Counted from the first letter of the stretch, positions 52,480-63,450 are shown. The stretch: 64,000 nt of DNA from Cepaea nemoralis (GCA_014155875.1 JACEFZ010014488.1:1-64000); one strand, 5' to 3'. Numbers and translations are program-made. Notes: generated by a model from the letters alone, not told the origin.

Positions 52480-53040
52480 CTTATTTGAGCACAGATGCTA
52501 CAGAAAAGTTCATAGAATACCATGGACCAAGAAGAAGGAAAATACTGAAATTCAACAAATCTGAACACGGAAGAAATCTTGCTCGCCAGCAGCCTCATGT
52601 CTCGGAAACTGAAACATTGGGTGTATTTTAATGACTGTGCAGTGTTTGAAAATATTGCCGTTCCAAGTTATGTATACAAGTTATGTTTCATTGTGTTGCA
52701 TGAACTCCACAGTAGGTAAATGCAAAACTTAGAACGGCAATATTTTCAAAATCTGCAGTCATTAAAAATACACCCCATACTTGGGCCATATTAAAAGTCA
52801 CAGTGGCTGGGTAATCTTTGAAAGACTACTGCTGAAAGGTATAATTCTTCGTAGCAGAGGCGGGGTGGGCCAGGTCGATGAACGAACGATTAACCCTTGT
52901 CAAAGGGTTAAGAATTGGGCACGCAGACCTGTCTGACATTCTGCCCTTCTTCTCTAATTCCTCTCATACATTATTTCATTCATGAATATGGACACAGGAC
53001 ATTGAAGACGCTATTGAGGGTGATCAAGCCAGAGATCATG
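52480..53040 (+). pseudogene. LINE C-terminal fragment split by a MITE
   Basis: 52500-52618 and 52776-53040 together parallel 31735-31990 (CCATGGACCAAGAAGAAGG, GTCTCGGAAACTGAAA, then AAAGTCACAGTGGCTG and TGGACACAGGACATTG). The element at 52619-52775 interrupts them. Confidence 0.6.
52619..52775. mobile_element. Palindromic MITE, 157 bp
   Basis: Arms of about 50 bp (52619-52668 and 52722-52775) are near-perfect inverted repeats: GGGTGTATTTTAATGACTG at the left and CAGTCATTAAAAATACACCC at the right, with TTGAAAATATTGCCGTTC inside. No coding. Class uncertain. Confidence 0.85.
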
Positions 53041-53067
53041 ACGAGAGATCGAGAGGGTTTTCCACGC

Positions 53068-53410
53068 GCTGTGATTGCTTGCTTGCGTTTGCTGGCTGTG
53101 AAGTCCTTTATGTCGGATGGAGACATCCTGTTTCCACCATCAGTGTGATGTCATACCGGACTGAGGTTTGCGTGAGTATCCATTGTTCCATGTCTGGCTT
53201 ATTGGTGTGCAGACTGGTGGCTCCTCGCCGTGCAAGCAGATACTCTCCGACTTCAGAGGAATCAGCGATCCTACTGACGTTAACCAGGACCCCCAGGGAC
53301 CTGTTGCCCAGGATGCTCGACGAGGACGTGTCAGTAGGTCTTGGCCAGTATAGAACCTGGCCCTGGTACCTTGGAAACACCTCTGCATCCCCACGCGCTG
53401 TGGTGACAGC
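53068..53410 (-). mobile_element. Interspersed repeat, copy B of 3668-4086
   Basis: Shares most of its length with 3668-4020; the tRNA-like end is missing here. Confidence 0.7.
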
Positions 53411-53699
53411 AATGGTATGCAAAGGATGATAAGAGTAACATGGCAACTTTCTTCCTAGTAACAAAGTAAGTGCTACACTACAATGCAACATTCAAATGTA
53501 CCAGCCTCTTACCACCCACAGAGTGAAGGCTACGATACACTCAAACAATACAGATCTTTAAATGATATATTTTGAGCATGTGAAAAAGACATGTTCAGCA
53601 TTGTGGTTTAGTGAAGTCAGCTTCACAGACATTGAGACGACGGTTGAAATCAGTCTGCCGGACATATGAACCAAGATCGCTTTGTGTTTATTTTCGATG

Positions 53700-53818
53700 G
53701 TATAAAGCTTTGGCATTAAAAATGCAATGCCAAACTAATGAATGTAATATTGCCTAGTAAATTGCCAATAAATGTTGGGGTCGACTGCAACGTTATGTAA
53801 AGGATATGCAGCCAACAT
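53700..53818 (+). mobile_element. SINE 3' part (common tail family)
   Basis: AATGCAATGCCAAACTAATG, GGGGTCGACTGCAACGTTAT and GTAAAGGATATGCAGC follow the tail pattern of 59260-59370. Confidence 0.6.
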
Positions 53819-53825
53819 AACCTAT

Positions 53826-54440
53826 AGTCTATTGAAAGTTAGAAAAGGAATTCTTACATTTTATATAGCAGTGGTTCTCAACCGGTGGGGAATCCCCCCC
53901 CCCCCAGGGGGGAATTTTAGGGTTTCCGGGGGGGGGGGGGGGGGGGGGGGAATGAAGATCATTTCAAGATCGCGTTAATACAAGAACCGATTACTTGATA
54001 TTGCTTTTCCCTTCATACTTTACAGTTATACACGTCTCATCCTTCTAAAATTCATTTTATAAAGTAAGTAGACCCACAAATCACGTTTTATGTGGATGTC
54101 TAGACCTGTTTTAACATATTTACCTTCCATTTTTACGTATACTGTGTAGGGGCGGGGGGGGGGGGGATGACGTTCTGAAAATATGGTGAAGGGGGCACAG
54201 GCCAAAAAAGGTTGAGAACCACTGTTTTATAGAACCGATTCTAATGAATGGCTGCCAATCCTGGACAATTAGTAAACAAGCGAAAAAAAAATCCCTGGGG
54301 GATTTGGTGATTTGATTTTATAGAAGAATGCTGAAAATTCCGTGGACAACCAAAATGAGTCATCCTCACATTCTGAGGGAGACTGAGTCACAAAGACAAC
54401 TGATCACAAACATCAGAAAGAAAGAGGCAGCCATAATTTT
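53826..54440 (+). pseudogene. LINE RT C-terminal fragment split by hAT-like MITE
   Basis: 53826-53868 and 54233-54440 form one LINE stretch: KVRKGILTFYI then, after the MITE, ILMNGCQSWTISKQA, the LINE block usually ending YGCExWT. Similar to 5276-5450. Confidence 0.7.
53861..54232. mobile_element. hAT-like MITE, second copy
   Basis: Element 53869-54224 (356 bp) with ends CAGTGGTTCTCAACC and GGTTGAGAACCACTG, and 8-bp duplications TTATATAG / TTTTATAG (one mismatch). It has an expanded G run at about 53929-53950. It interrupts a LINE fragment. Confidence 0.92.
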
Positions 54441-54452
54441 TGGACCACATTA

Positions 54453-55450
54453 CTTAGTTAGTCATTTAGTTAGTTGATTAGTTAGTTAGTTAGTTAGTTA
54501 GTTAGTCGACAGATCATCTTCATTGCACATAGATCCATTCAGTCCATAAGTGCTCGGATCCCCTCCTCAGTAAATCCCGCAGCGTGTAACAGCTCACGAC
54601 ACCAGTTCTATGTTGGTTTATTACTCTTCTTTGGCTTCCTGCATAGTACTCTTGTCTGGCCACACCTCTTGTAACTTGCTGTTCTCGCAGTCTGACCATG
54701 GTTGTAGATTCACAGTCATCATTTAGTTCTCGCAAACGTCTTACTTCTCGTAGAGCATTCAGTATATCGCCATCGCATACTGAAAAACAGAAAGGGCCAG
54801 ACTCCCGTGTAGCTCACAGTTTTCCATCACCGCATCGCAACCATATCCCGCTTGGCCTTTATTATCACCTTGTATAACTTGTCAGCATAAGCAAGGCTTC
54901 GATCAAACCGTGTTCCCATTTTTTTATTTCCTTGCCTGCGTTCTTTCCCCAGTCTCTGAACACGGATTTACAGTTAGTGTTGGAGTGTTGAAAATATGGT
55001 TATTCAAAGAGAACCGTGTCCCTGCTGCCTTCATTGGGTTGACCATTGCCCAGGGGCGTCACTAGGGGGGTGCGGGGGGTGCGGGCCGCACCGGGTGACA
55101 CCATCAAGGGGTGACACCAAAATTAAAAAATTGCAAATTTGACAAAGCAGACATAGCTAAATAACAAATATTTAACTTTGTCCGAGTTTGTCGAAGTTCT
55201 TTATTTATGTTTTACCTGAAGTATTGAAAATATATTGTTCAATTTGTTTTCTTTCTTATGTCCTTATTAACTTTTTGACTTATTTTACAAACATTACTAT
55301 ATGCGATTATATATGGTACAGGAACACTCGGAAGAAGACCACGGTGAAAGTCTAGAGGGGTGACACCAAGAGTTTACCGCACTGGGTGACACCAACCCCA
55401 GTGACGCCACTGCCATTGCCCAAGCTTTACCACACCAAGTGCTTATGCGG
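54453..55450 (-). pseudogene. I-type LINE 3' part, with nested MITE
   Basis: The TTAG-rich 3' end (sense TAAC) at 54453-54510, then CGACAGATCATCTTCATTGC and segments that match 14960-15190, 16100-16350. Internal deletions compared with that copy. The MITE at 55051-55412 interrupts it, and CAAGCTTTACCACACCAAGT resumes at 55421. Confidence 0.8.
55043..55420. mobile_element. hAT-like MITE (GGGTGACACC-rich type)
   Basis: Element 55051-55412 (362 bp) beginning CAGGGGCGTCACTAG and ending CAGTGACGCCACTG, bounded by perfect 8-bp duplications CCATTGCC (55043-55050 and 55413-55420). Contains repeated GGGTGACACCA. No transposase. Confidence 0.92.
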
Positions 55451-56495
55451 TGAAATCATGAGGACTATAGGCTTTCCATCACATATAATAAAACTCATAA
55501 AAGTGCTCTATCTAGACCAACAAGCAGCGGTTAGAATAGATGGCGAGACATCAGATTGTTTTGACATTAAACAAGGAGTCCGTCAGGGCTGTGCGCTGTC
55601 CCCTTATTTGTTTAATCTGTACGCCGAAAATATAATAAGTATGAAATGTCAGAGGTGATATAAACATGATGCCCTAAATATCGGTGGTCATGAAATACCA
55701 GAGATTCGGTATGCTGATGATACAGTAATGCTATCCGCAACACAGAATGGTATGGAAAACCTAATAACCTCAACCCAATTGAATAGTGAAAATCACAACT
55801 TATATCTTAACATAGCAAAAACAAAGCTAATGCATACAAATAAAATTACTATAAAGAAAGAAATATATGTTAATGAGGAAAAATTTGAGATGGTGGATAA
55901 TTTTGAATATCTTGGGTCATTGATTACCAACAACAGTGACACAATAAAAGAAGTTAAAAGATGGATAGCTATTGCTCTTCAAATACTTAAAAACAAAAGT
56001 GAATAAATTGTGGAGAGGGACAGATAGAACAACAAACATCAGATTTTTAAGAGCATACATCTTTCCCATTGCAACATACGCCTGTGAGACTTGGACACTT
56101 ACTAAACAAGCTGAACAGCTCATAAATGCCTTTGAATATAATTGTTATAGACGGGTTCTAAGAATATCTTGGATAAAGAAAAGAACAAATGCATCCACAC
56201 TCCAAGAGCTGAATAGTGAAGAAGGTTGGCTATTAAAGACAATTTAAAAAAAAAAAAAAGAAAATTGAAATATTTTGGTCACTTGAAACGTCACAAAGGT
56301 TTGGAGAGAACAATAATGGAGGGGTATATGCCTGGGAAGAGAGGAAGAGGAATGCCAAAGAGAAGATGGGTGCAGGGTGTGGTGGATGATCTCCAGATGG
56401 GTGTATCGGACGCGGGGCATCTTGCTTATGATCGAGAAGTTTTCCGGAAGGTTGTTATGGGAGCAAGGTTCTGCAAAGGACATGCTACTGAATGA
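55440..56495 (+). pseudogene. RTE-like LINE reverse transcriptase, 3' part
   Basis: Plus-strand RT from IKLIKVLYLDQQAAVRIDG and GVRQGCALSPYLFNLYAE through RYADDTVMLSA (catalytic YADD) and EYLGSLIT to YACETWTLTKQAEQL, then YFGHLKRHKGLERTIMEGYM. At least three frame breaks (about 55655, 56004 and in the A run at 56247-56260). 5' truncated, so no endonuclease. Different lineage from the minus-strand LINE next to it. Confidence 0.85.
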
Positions 56496-56650
56496 AATGT
56501 CTGCTTATTCTTTGAGACAACTCTGCCCATTTGTCACTTTGTACCACTTTAACGGTTAACCAGTCTTTTGACAAATAAACACACATAGTATTGTTTTGGC
56601 GCTCATAGAAGGAGAGAAGGAAATAGAGATTAGAGGAAGCACTCCATCCA

Positions 56651-57580
56651 TCATGTGCCGTGCCGGTAAGCGTGGGCGGTCATGTTCTGCCATCTTACTC
56701 GATCAACAGAGTCGTGGATCAGTTCCGTGTTTCTGTCTCGACCATGCCACAAGGCCAAGCCATCCAGATACTTGTTTCTAGGTCTTCCCCTTGGTCTGTT
56801 CCCCTCGATCTTACCAGTTGTCACCAAGTTCTCCAAATCATTTCTTCTCATAACATGCCCAAAAAATTGTGACTGTCTACGTCTAATGTCTCTGATCAGT
56901 TTACGATCTTCATTTGTTTCTTGAAGGACTTGTTCATTGGTCTTTCTGGCTGTCCATGGTATTCTTTGCATTTTCCTCAGAAACCACATTTCTACAGCCA
57001 TCAGATGTTTTTCAGCCTGGCTGCTCATTGTCCAAGCTTCACATCCATATAAAAGTACAGGTTCTATGTAGCATCTCAACACTCTTTTTCTCGTTTCAAT
57101 TGACATCTTTTTATTGGTCAGTATGTTTTTCATCTTGCTAAAGGCTACTTTTGCCATGGCGATCCTTGTTCTAATCTCTTCAAGGCATCTCCCATCAGAT
57201 GTTATTACTGTTCCGAGATAATTGTACCTACTCACTTGTTGAAGAATATTCCCATTTACTTGTATATTACACTGTGGTATTTCGTTCTTCCTAGTGACGA
57301 CCATAATCTGTGCCTTTTTACAATTTAATTCTAACCTTTGTTGTTCACTGTGTGTAACAACCGCATCTACTAAATTTTGCAGATCCTGTTCATTGTCTGC
57401 AATCAAGACTGTATCATCTGCATATCTAATGTTATTGATGCATCGTCCCCCAATGTTGATTCCTTCCATATTTTCAATATTTCTGAAAATATTTTCACTG
57501 TACAGGGAAAACAGATCTGGAGACATTACACATCCCTGTCTCACACCTCTCTTAATAGGCTGATATTGGCTTACTTCATT
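56651..57580 (-). pseudogene. Same LINE ORF2 after frameshift: RT palm and C-terminus
   Basis: Continuation of the preceding frame. A 297-codon frame with MRQGCVMSPDLFSLYSENIF (1-20), catalytic RYADDTVLIAD (YADD at 41-44), YNYLGTVITS, LYGCEAWTMSSQAEK, WFLRKMQRIPWTARKTNEQV and FFGHVMRRNDLE. It ends at 56651, just inside the left inverted repeat. Apart from the one homopolymer frameshift the RT looks undamaged, so the copy is fairly young or the shift is an assembly error. Confidence 0.9.
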
Positions 57581-57581
57581 A

Positions 57582-59120
57582 TCAACTCTTATGGCAGCTT
57601 GTTGTTTCCAATATATGTTTTTTTACAAGTCTAAGGTCTGTCCCATCAATTTGTAGATCTTCAAGCATCTTTATCATGTTGACATGTCTCACTTTATCAA
57701 AAGCCTTTGTGTAGTCAATAAAGCAAAGGTGTAGATCTTTGTTTACTTCTATAGAACGTTCGATTACGGTTCTCAGTATATACACAGCATTTACTGTACC
57801 CTTGCCTACTACAAACCCACATTGTTCTTCTCCTATTTCAGGTTGTATTTTCCTCCTAACGCTTTGCATGATAATTCTTAGCAAAATCTTCGTGATGTGA
57901 CTCATTATACTAATTGTTCGATGTTGATCACATTCCAAGGCTCCTGATTTCTTTGGGATTGCAATAAATACAGAATTACATAACTCATGAGGTATATTTC
58001 CAGTATCATATATTGTATTAAGCAGACTGGTAACTTTATCTATTCCATATTCTTCTAAAGCATTAATCATTTCTGTTGTGACGCTGTCTGGACCGGGGGT
58101 CTTGCCAGATTTCATATGATTAAGAGCATTCTGAACCTCCGTCTTCAAAATTGCTGGCCCTTCATTGTTATTTTGAACAATATATTGTTCGTCTCTGTTA
58201 TCGTCATAAAGGTTTTTCACGTAATCTGACCATACATGTAAAATCTGATCTTTTTCTATTACGACTCTTCCATCTTTTGTCTTTAGGCAGCCTGCTGATG
58301 TACGTGTTCTTTGATTAGTAATCTCCTGAATTCTTTTGTGCATTAGTTTCGCATTTTTACTGTTGTGTTGTTTTTCAATTTCTCTGCAATTTTTCTCAAG
58401 CCATGTTTCTTTAGCCTCCTTACATAAGTTTCTGACTTTTCTGTGAATTTCTTCATATTTGGCAGGATTATTTTTGTTCTGTCTTCTTGTTTCCATTAGT
58501 TGTAAAATTTCTTCAGTCATCCATGTCTTACGGCCCACTTTCTTTACTTTTGGAATAGTTTTTTCTGCTGCACAACTGATTGAATTCTTCAGCATTTCCC
58601 ATTGATCATCTACATCTTGAAATAGGATCTCTAGATCAGACAATAAATCAAATTTGTTCTTTACTTCTATGTTAAAATTATCTTGTATTTCTTTGTCAGT
58701 TTTCAATTTGCACAAGTCATATTTAGGGTTTCCTGCTGTATACTTGACTTTCTTTAGCTTTACCCTCAATGTGCCAGTAATTAATCTGTGATCACTGTAA
58801 CAGTCTGCATTTGGAACTGTTTTTACAACTGTTAATGCATTTCGAAACCTTTTGCTTATCAGGATGTAATCTATCTGGTTTTTAATCCTGCTGTCTGGAC
58901 TCCTCCATGTCCATAATCTTCTAGGATGTTGTTTAAACCAGGTGTTTCCTACAACCATTTCTTGTTCTTTTGCCCATTCTACAAGTCTGTAACCTCTTTC
59001 ATTTCTCTCTCCCAAACCATGGTTGCCTACACTGCATCCATCGCTTTGCTTTCCTATTTTTGCGTTGAAATCACCCATTATGATATTTATTTCTGATTTT
59101 TCAACATAAAATTTGAAAGC
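57582..59120 (-). pseudogene. APE-type LINE ORF2: endonuclease C-half and RT start
   Basis: A frame of 498 codons from ATG 59078, open upstream to about 59120. Endonuclease motifs: MGDFNAKIG (residues 1-9), NQIDYILIS (67-75), SDHRLI (95-100, catalytic Asp-His). RT begins at about residue 300: KTPGPDSVTTEM, FIAIPKK, HRTISIMSHITKI, EEQCGF, and motif A CFIDYTKAFDKV (452-463). The N-terminal half of the endonuclease is missing. The frame is lost just past residue 485, where a T7 run at 57618-57624 (A7 in sense) is followed by reading in the next frame. RTE-type affinity is inferred. Confidence 0.9.
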
Positions 59121-59214
59121 TATAGTTACCGACCGGGATTCGAACCTGTCACCTCTGAAGCACCGCCGTCGTCATTTGGAGGTGACAGGTTCGAATCCCG
59201 GTCGGTAACTACAG
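59120..59214. repeat. 36-bp inverted repeat with tRNA T-arm-like arms
   Basis: Arms 59120-59155 and 59179-59214 differ at one base, with a 23-nt loop. The right arm holds GGTTCGAATCCCGGTCGGTA, a perfect B box followed by acceptor-stem-like sequence. So two tRNA 3' halves lie head to head. Confidence 0.92.
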
Positions 59215-59375
59215 ATTTACGCTGCTTGTCGCGTTGTATTGCAACGTGTTGGTGTGGGAGCCGGTCGTTCAGAAAGCAATGGCAAACTACTGAACGTAAA
59301 AACTTGCCTAGTGCGCCAACAGCAGCTGACAATTGCTGGTGTTGACTGCAACGTCCTGTAAGGGATATGCAACAT
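59179..59375 (+). mobile_element. SINE (common tail family) lacking the A-box half
   Basis: Starts at the B box, then GAGCCGGTCGTTCAGAAAGC, AACGTAAAAACTTGCC and GTTGACTGCAACGTCCTGTA, and ends in an A run at 59380-59391. It is the best copy of this tail in the window. Confidence 0.8.
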
Positions 59376-59659
59376 TAGGAAAAAAAAAAAAACTATAGCT
59401 TTCAGATTTTATGTTGTGTAGTGCGTCCTCTAATCTCTACTTTCTTCTTTTCCTTCTATGAGCGCCAAAACAATACTAGGTGTGTTTATTTGTGAACTGT
59501 CTTAGTGGCCTCACAGGTTTTCCCCAATTGATTCCCTGTGGAACCAGTCTTTTGAAACAGCAAACGTTTGTGTTCATGTCTCTTTCCAAGCGCCAGATAA
59601 GACTAGGATAGGCAACTCTGTTCCTGTTGCAACATGCCATGTATTTTTAGATGGGCCAT

Positions 59660-59730
59660 ATTTTTTATGTTGCATATCCCTTACATGACGTTGCAGTCAA
59701 CACCCGCATTTTTCAGCTGCAGTTGATGTA
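59660..59730 (-). mobile_element. SINE tail fragment (common tail family)
   Basis: TTGCATATCCCTTACATGAC and GTTGCAGTCAACACC are the reverse complement of the tail at 59340-59370. Confidence 0.65.
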
Positions 59731-59751
59731 CTGTTGCTTCTAATTTCTTCT

Positions 59752-60132
59752 TAATGTGTTCATTTACATTAATTAGAAGCAACAGAAATGTGGTTCCTGA
59801 GACGAATGTTGCGAATTCCTTCGACTGCCAGAGTAACTAACAGCGACTGCCTGATACAGGCTAATGAAACTAGAACATTATATACAACAATAAGGAAGAG
59901 ACAAACATCTTTGTTCGGTCATGTGATGACAAGATAGGCATTGGAGAAAATCGTGACAACTGGAAAGATCGAGGGGAAGAGAGGCAGACCAAGAGAAATT
60001 ATGCTGGATTGATTGAGACGGTGGCATGGAGGAATACCATCAGCAGAGTTGATCCAGAACACCAACGACCGAGATCTGTGGAGAGCCAAGAACGCCTACG
60101 CCAGATGGAAAGGGCACTTGATGATGATGTTG
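59752..60132 (+). pseudogene. RTE-like LINE C-terminal fragment
   Basis: Conceptual translation MWFLRRMLRIPSTARV, SLFGHVMTR, ALEKIVTTGKIEG and RDLWRAKNAYARWKGH parallels 56651-57544, with stops. 5' truncated. Confidence 0.75.
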
Positions 60133-60548
60133 ATGTACTATAGTCATAGTGTGTTTTTTTCGTTGTTGCCTCAATATAAAATTCAATATCTCAGTAACCA
60201 ATTGAGGGAAAATGATGAGATTTAGTATATAACCTTATAATTATGTCCACCCAACAAAAATTTTTTTGTTCTGGAGATTGTACAGCAGATTTCAATGTTT
60301 GGTTATACGCATGTATATATTTTATTGCCCCCCCCCCCCGCATTCATTCATTCCATCATTTTAAGAGTATTACCGTTTCAACAAGACACACCCCCAAATT
60401 TTTGAAATTTGTCTGCGCGGTTTTGCTTTTGGCAGACTGAGGGAATTTATATGGGGTAGGTTCAGAGGTGTCGTCAAACTGTGGGTTCTTTCGTGAAACG
60501 TGATTATATAAATAAACTAGCTGGCTCGGCCCGGCTCCTGGCGGGGAT

Positions 60549-61076
<528 letters not shown>

Positions 61077-61260
61077 TCTATCTACCTGCCTGCCTGCCTG
61101 CCGGCCCACCGACCGACCCACCCACTGACCGACCGACCGACCGACCCACCCACCCACCCAGTCAGCCAGCCAGCCAGCCATCCACCCACCCACCTACCTA
61201 CCTACCTACCTTTCTGTCTATCTGTCTGTCTGTCTGTCTATCTGTCTGTCTGTCTGTCCG
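61077..61260. repeat. Serial tetranucleotide tracts
   Basis: Successive short runs of CTGC, CCGA, CCAC, CAGC, CTAC and TCTG, each differing from the neighbour by one or two bases. Confidence 0.9.
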
Positions 61261-61629
61261 TGCTATTAAATATTGATAAAAGTTACTGGAATAAACGTCA
61301 GGACCATGTGTTGAAAGAGGAAGAGGACTATTGGAGAAAGGATGGATTGACTTTTATGCAACCGAGAGCAATCATCAACCTACTGGAATCGTCCCACACA
61401 GATTAAGGTATGAGCAGATCGCAGACCTTAATCTACGTACACACTTACTGGGATATTTTGCTCCAACTATTCAGACGAATTGCAGGCCCTAAACATTACA
61501 GCATCAGCTGAAGAAACAAGAAGGAAATGAAAAATAAGGTAAGAAATATATTCCTTCTACTTTCCTGTTAATTTACAAATTATTTACCCCGTGCCTCTGT
61601 AAATTCTCTGTCTTTACTAATATTACACA

Positions 61630-62484
61630 TTGGCTCAGGCGGAGGATACGATCAGACAGGTGTGCCCCTTGGAGAACATCAGGCGAGGAGAGGAGTGGGT
61701 CAGAGTGCCAGCCGTGCAGTCAGACTTGTGCAGAGTTGTAATAACATTGAACCGGGAGTGCAGGGAGTGGCCAGCAGGGGCCACGGAAGTGGAAATTCAG
61801 CAACTAATTCATGAAAATTCTCGCCCGGGTGATGTGATTATCTACACGGATGGGTCAGTGTTGAGAGGTAGGAGAAGTGCCTGGGGGTTCTTGGCAAAAA
61901 CTAATGGTCGGCGTTTGGTGCAGGAGAGCCTGGCGTATGATAACACTACATCTAGCTTAAGAATGGAGGTGGAGGCGGTCAGTGCAGCTTTCCGCTGGAT
62001 AGAAAACACGATACATACACACATTGTGATTGTAACTGACTCAGAAAGCATGCTGAGAAGGGTGAGAACAGGTAGGCTTCGTGCAGAGTGGCTTGCTTCG
62101 CTTCGGAGGTCACGGGTAGTAAGCATCACCTGGATTTTTTCTCCTGGGCATGCCGGTGTGCTGGGGAATGAACAGGCGGACAGATTGGCTGGCTTGGCAA
62201 AATTTGGTGGAGTATTGATGCAGGACAAGGCAGACGTGGTTGCGGCCTTGTGGGAGCACGTGTACTCCTCGGAGGAGCAGATGGAGCACCATGGTCTGGT
62301 AAGAATGAGACAACGAGGTGTGACGAGGGGTTCTGGCCGACGCTCGGCGCTCGGAGGAAAGGCGAGACGGACATATAATCAGATTGCTACTGGAACTATT
62401 AGTGTTGGAACTCTTCGCTGGCTGCTGAGGATGGAGACGGAGCGCTTATGGGAATGTCCCGAATGCTGTGATGTCGGTTCCTAG
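61630..62484 (+). CDS. I-type LINE RNase H C-terminal ORF (intact, 5' truncated)
   Basis: A 284-codon open frame. RNase H removes RNA from RNA:DNA hybrids in retrotransposition. All catalytic residues are present: IYTDGS (D74), RMEVEAV (E113), TDSE (D137), SPGHAG (H174) and NEQADRL (D184). A C-terminal extension follows, with RGVTRGSGRR, LRWLLRMETE and WECPEC-C, possibly a cysteine motif. The RT that should precede it is missing; the frame may open further upstream than the ATG at 61630. An (ATCA)n tail starts right after the stop, as expected at the 3' end. It is a LINE remnant, not a host gene; best relatives in the window are 40640-41345 and 50505-51015. Confidence 0.85.
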   Translation: MAQAEDTIRQVCPLENIRRGEEWVRVPAVQSDLCRVVITLNRECREWPAGATEVEIQQLIHENSRPGDVIIYTDGSVLRGRRSAWGFLAKTNGRRLVQESLAYDNTTSSLRMEVEAVSAAFRWIENTIHTHIVIVTDSESMLRRVRTGRLRAEWLASLRRSRVVSITWIFSPGHAGVLGNEQADRLAGLAKFGGVLMQDKADVVAALWEHVYSSEEQMEHHGLVRMRQRGVTRGSGRRSALGGKARRTYNQIATGTISVGTLRWLLRMETERLWECPECCDVGS

Positions 62485-62485
62485 A

Positions 62486-62503
62486 TCAATCAATCAATCA
62501 ATC
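62486..62503. repeat. (ATCA)n LINE tail
   Basis: Four to five ATCA units at the LINE 3' end. Confidence 0.85.
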
Positions 62504-62509
62504 ATTGTA

Positions 62510-62755
62510 CCCCTCTCGGGATTCTCCGTGGTGAAGTGGTCAAGCCGTCTGACTCGGGCTCCGAAGGTTGTATGTTCAATTCCGGGCCGCGTCCTTCATT
62601 TCACGAGTGCATTTTTTCGGAGACTCCCGAGGGTCGTAGCTGAAGCTACGGAGTTCGTGCTTTGTGTGACGCTTTCCGCGCTGCGGAAAGAATCTGAGCC
62701 ATATGGGATAAACACCCGGTGCAATGCAGCCGACCCTGTCAATTTTAAGCTAATT
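62510..62755 (+). mobile_element. tRNA-derived SINE, family 4
   Basis: Head CGTGGTGAAGTGGTCAAGCC resembles an A box; GTTCAATTCCGGG resembles a B box. The body has AGCTGAAGCTACGGAGTTCG, which pairs with itself in part, and GACGCTTTCCGCGCTGCGGA. Confidence 0.75.
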
Positions 62756-63049
62756 CTTTCATTGCACACACTCTCATACGAATCCGGATACGCCTTTGTG
62801 TGTCAACAGACTTGACATGTCTCACATTACCGTAAAAATAACTTCGTTAGCGAGAAATCACTAGTTGTTCAGCAAAAGATCAAAGGAATGTCGCCGCTTT
62901 CAATGATTTAAGTTGTTTTTGGACCTATCAAAGACATATTCCTTGGGTGGGGGTAAATATAAGACGGCTGGAAAAATTTCATAACGATGCAACAGACAGT
63001 TTTCAAAATAATTGATCGTGAATGACAGCAAACAAATGTGGACATACTA

Positions 63050-63232
63050 TAGGCAAGATTACGCTCAGTAGTTTGCCATTCTTTCTGAGCGACCGGCTCA
63101 CATACCCCCGTAAGTTACCAGCGCGGTGCGAACCGCTGCCGATTCTCGCGCAGCTGCAATACTCACGAGAATATACTGGATTACAGAAATAGACGTTTAC
63201 CACTACGCCAAGGAGATCGGCCGCAATGTGAG
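63050..63232 (-). mobile_element. tRNA-derived SINE (common tail family)
   Basis: Minus strand: head CTCCTTGGCGTAGTGGTAAA (A box), GGTTCGCACCGCG (B box), then GAGCCGGTCGCTCAGAAAGA and CTACTGAGCGTAATC. Confidence 0.75.
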
Positions 63233-63235
63233 AAG

Positions 63236-63450
63236 ATTAAAAACTGGAAGATACTGTGACAGTTAGAAAGATTTGTGAAAATAGATGTAGAGGAAGACAG
63301 CGGGAGAAACATTTTAGACAGTTGTGTATTATGGCACCGAAAGAGTCAATACACGGATTGATACATGCCGTTGGAGATCGCAAGCTGTGGAGAAGCATGA
63401 TCGACCCTTACCAGTCGGCAAGGCACTTGATGATGACAATGAGCATAACT
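63236..63450 (+). pseudogene. RTE-like LINE C-terminal fragment
   Basis: ACTGGAAGATACTGTGACAG... parallels the GKIEGxRxRGRxR region, and GATCGCAAGCTGTGGAGAAG, CACTTGATGATGAC parallel 60070-60130. Confidence 0.55.

Larger units (their letters stand above)
56558..59555 (-). mobile_element. Composite LINE insertion with inverted ends and 14-bp direct repeat
   Basis: The direct repeat AACCAGTCTTTTGA occurs at 56558-56571 and 59542-59555. Within it lie inverted repeats of about 74 bp (56571-56643 and 59420-59493; core TAGTATTGTTTTGGCGCTCA at the left). Between these are the two LINE frames described separately and, near the centre-right, a head-to-head tRNA-like inverted repeat and a SINE. The boundaries suggest one insertion unit. 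Confidence 0.65.
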
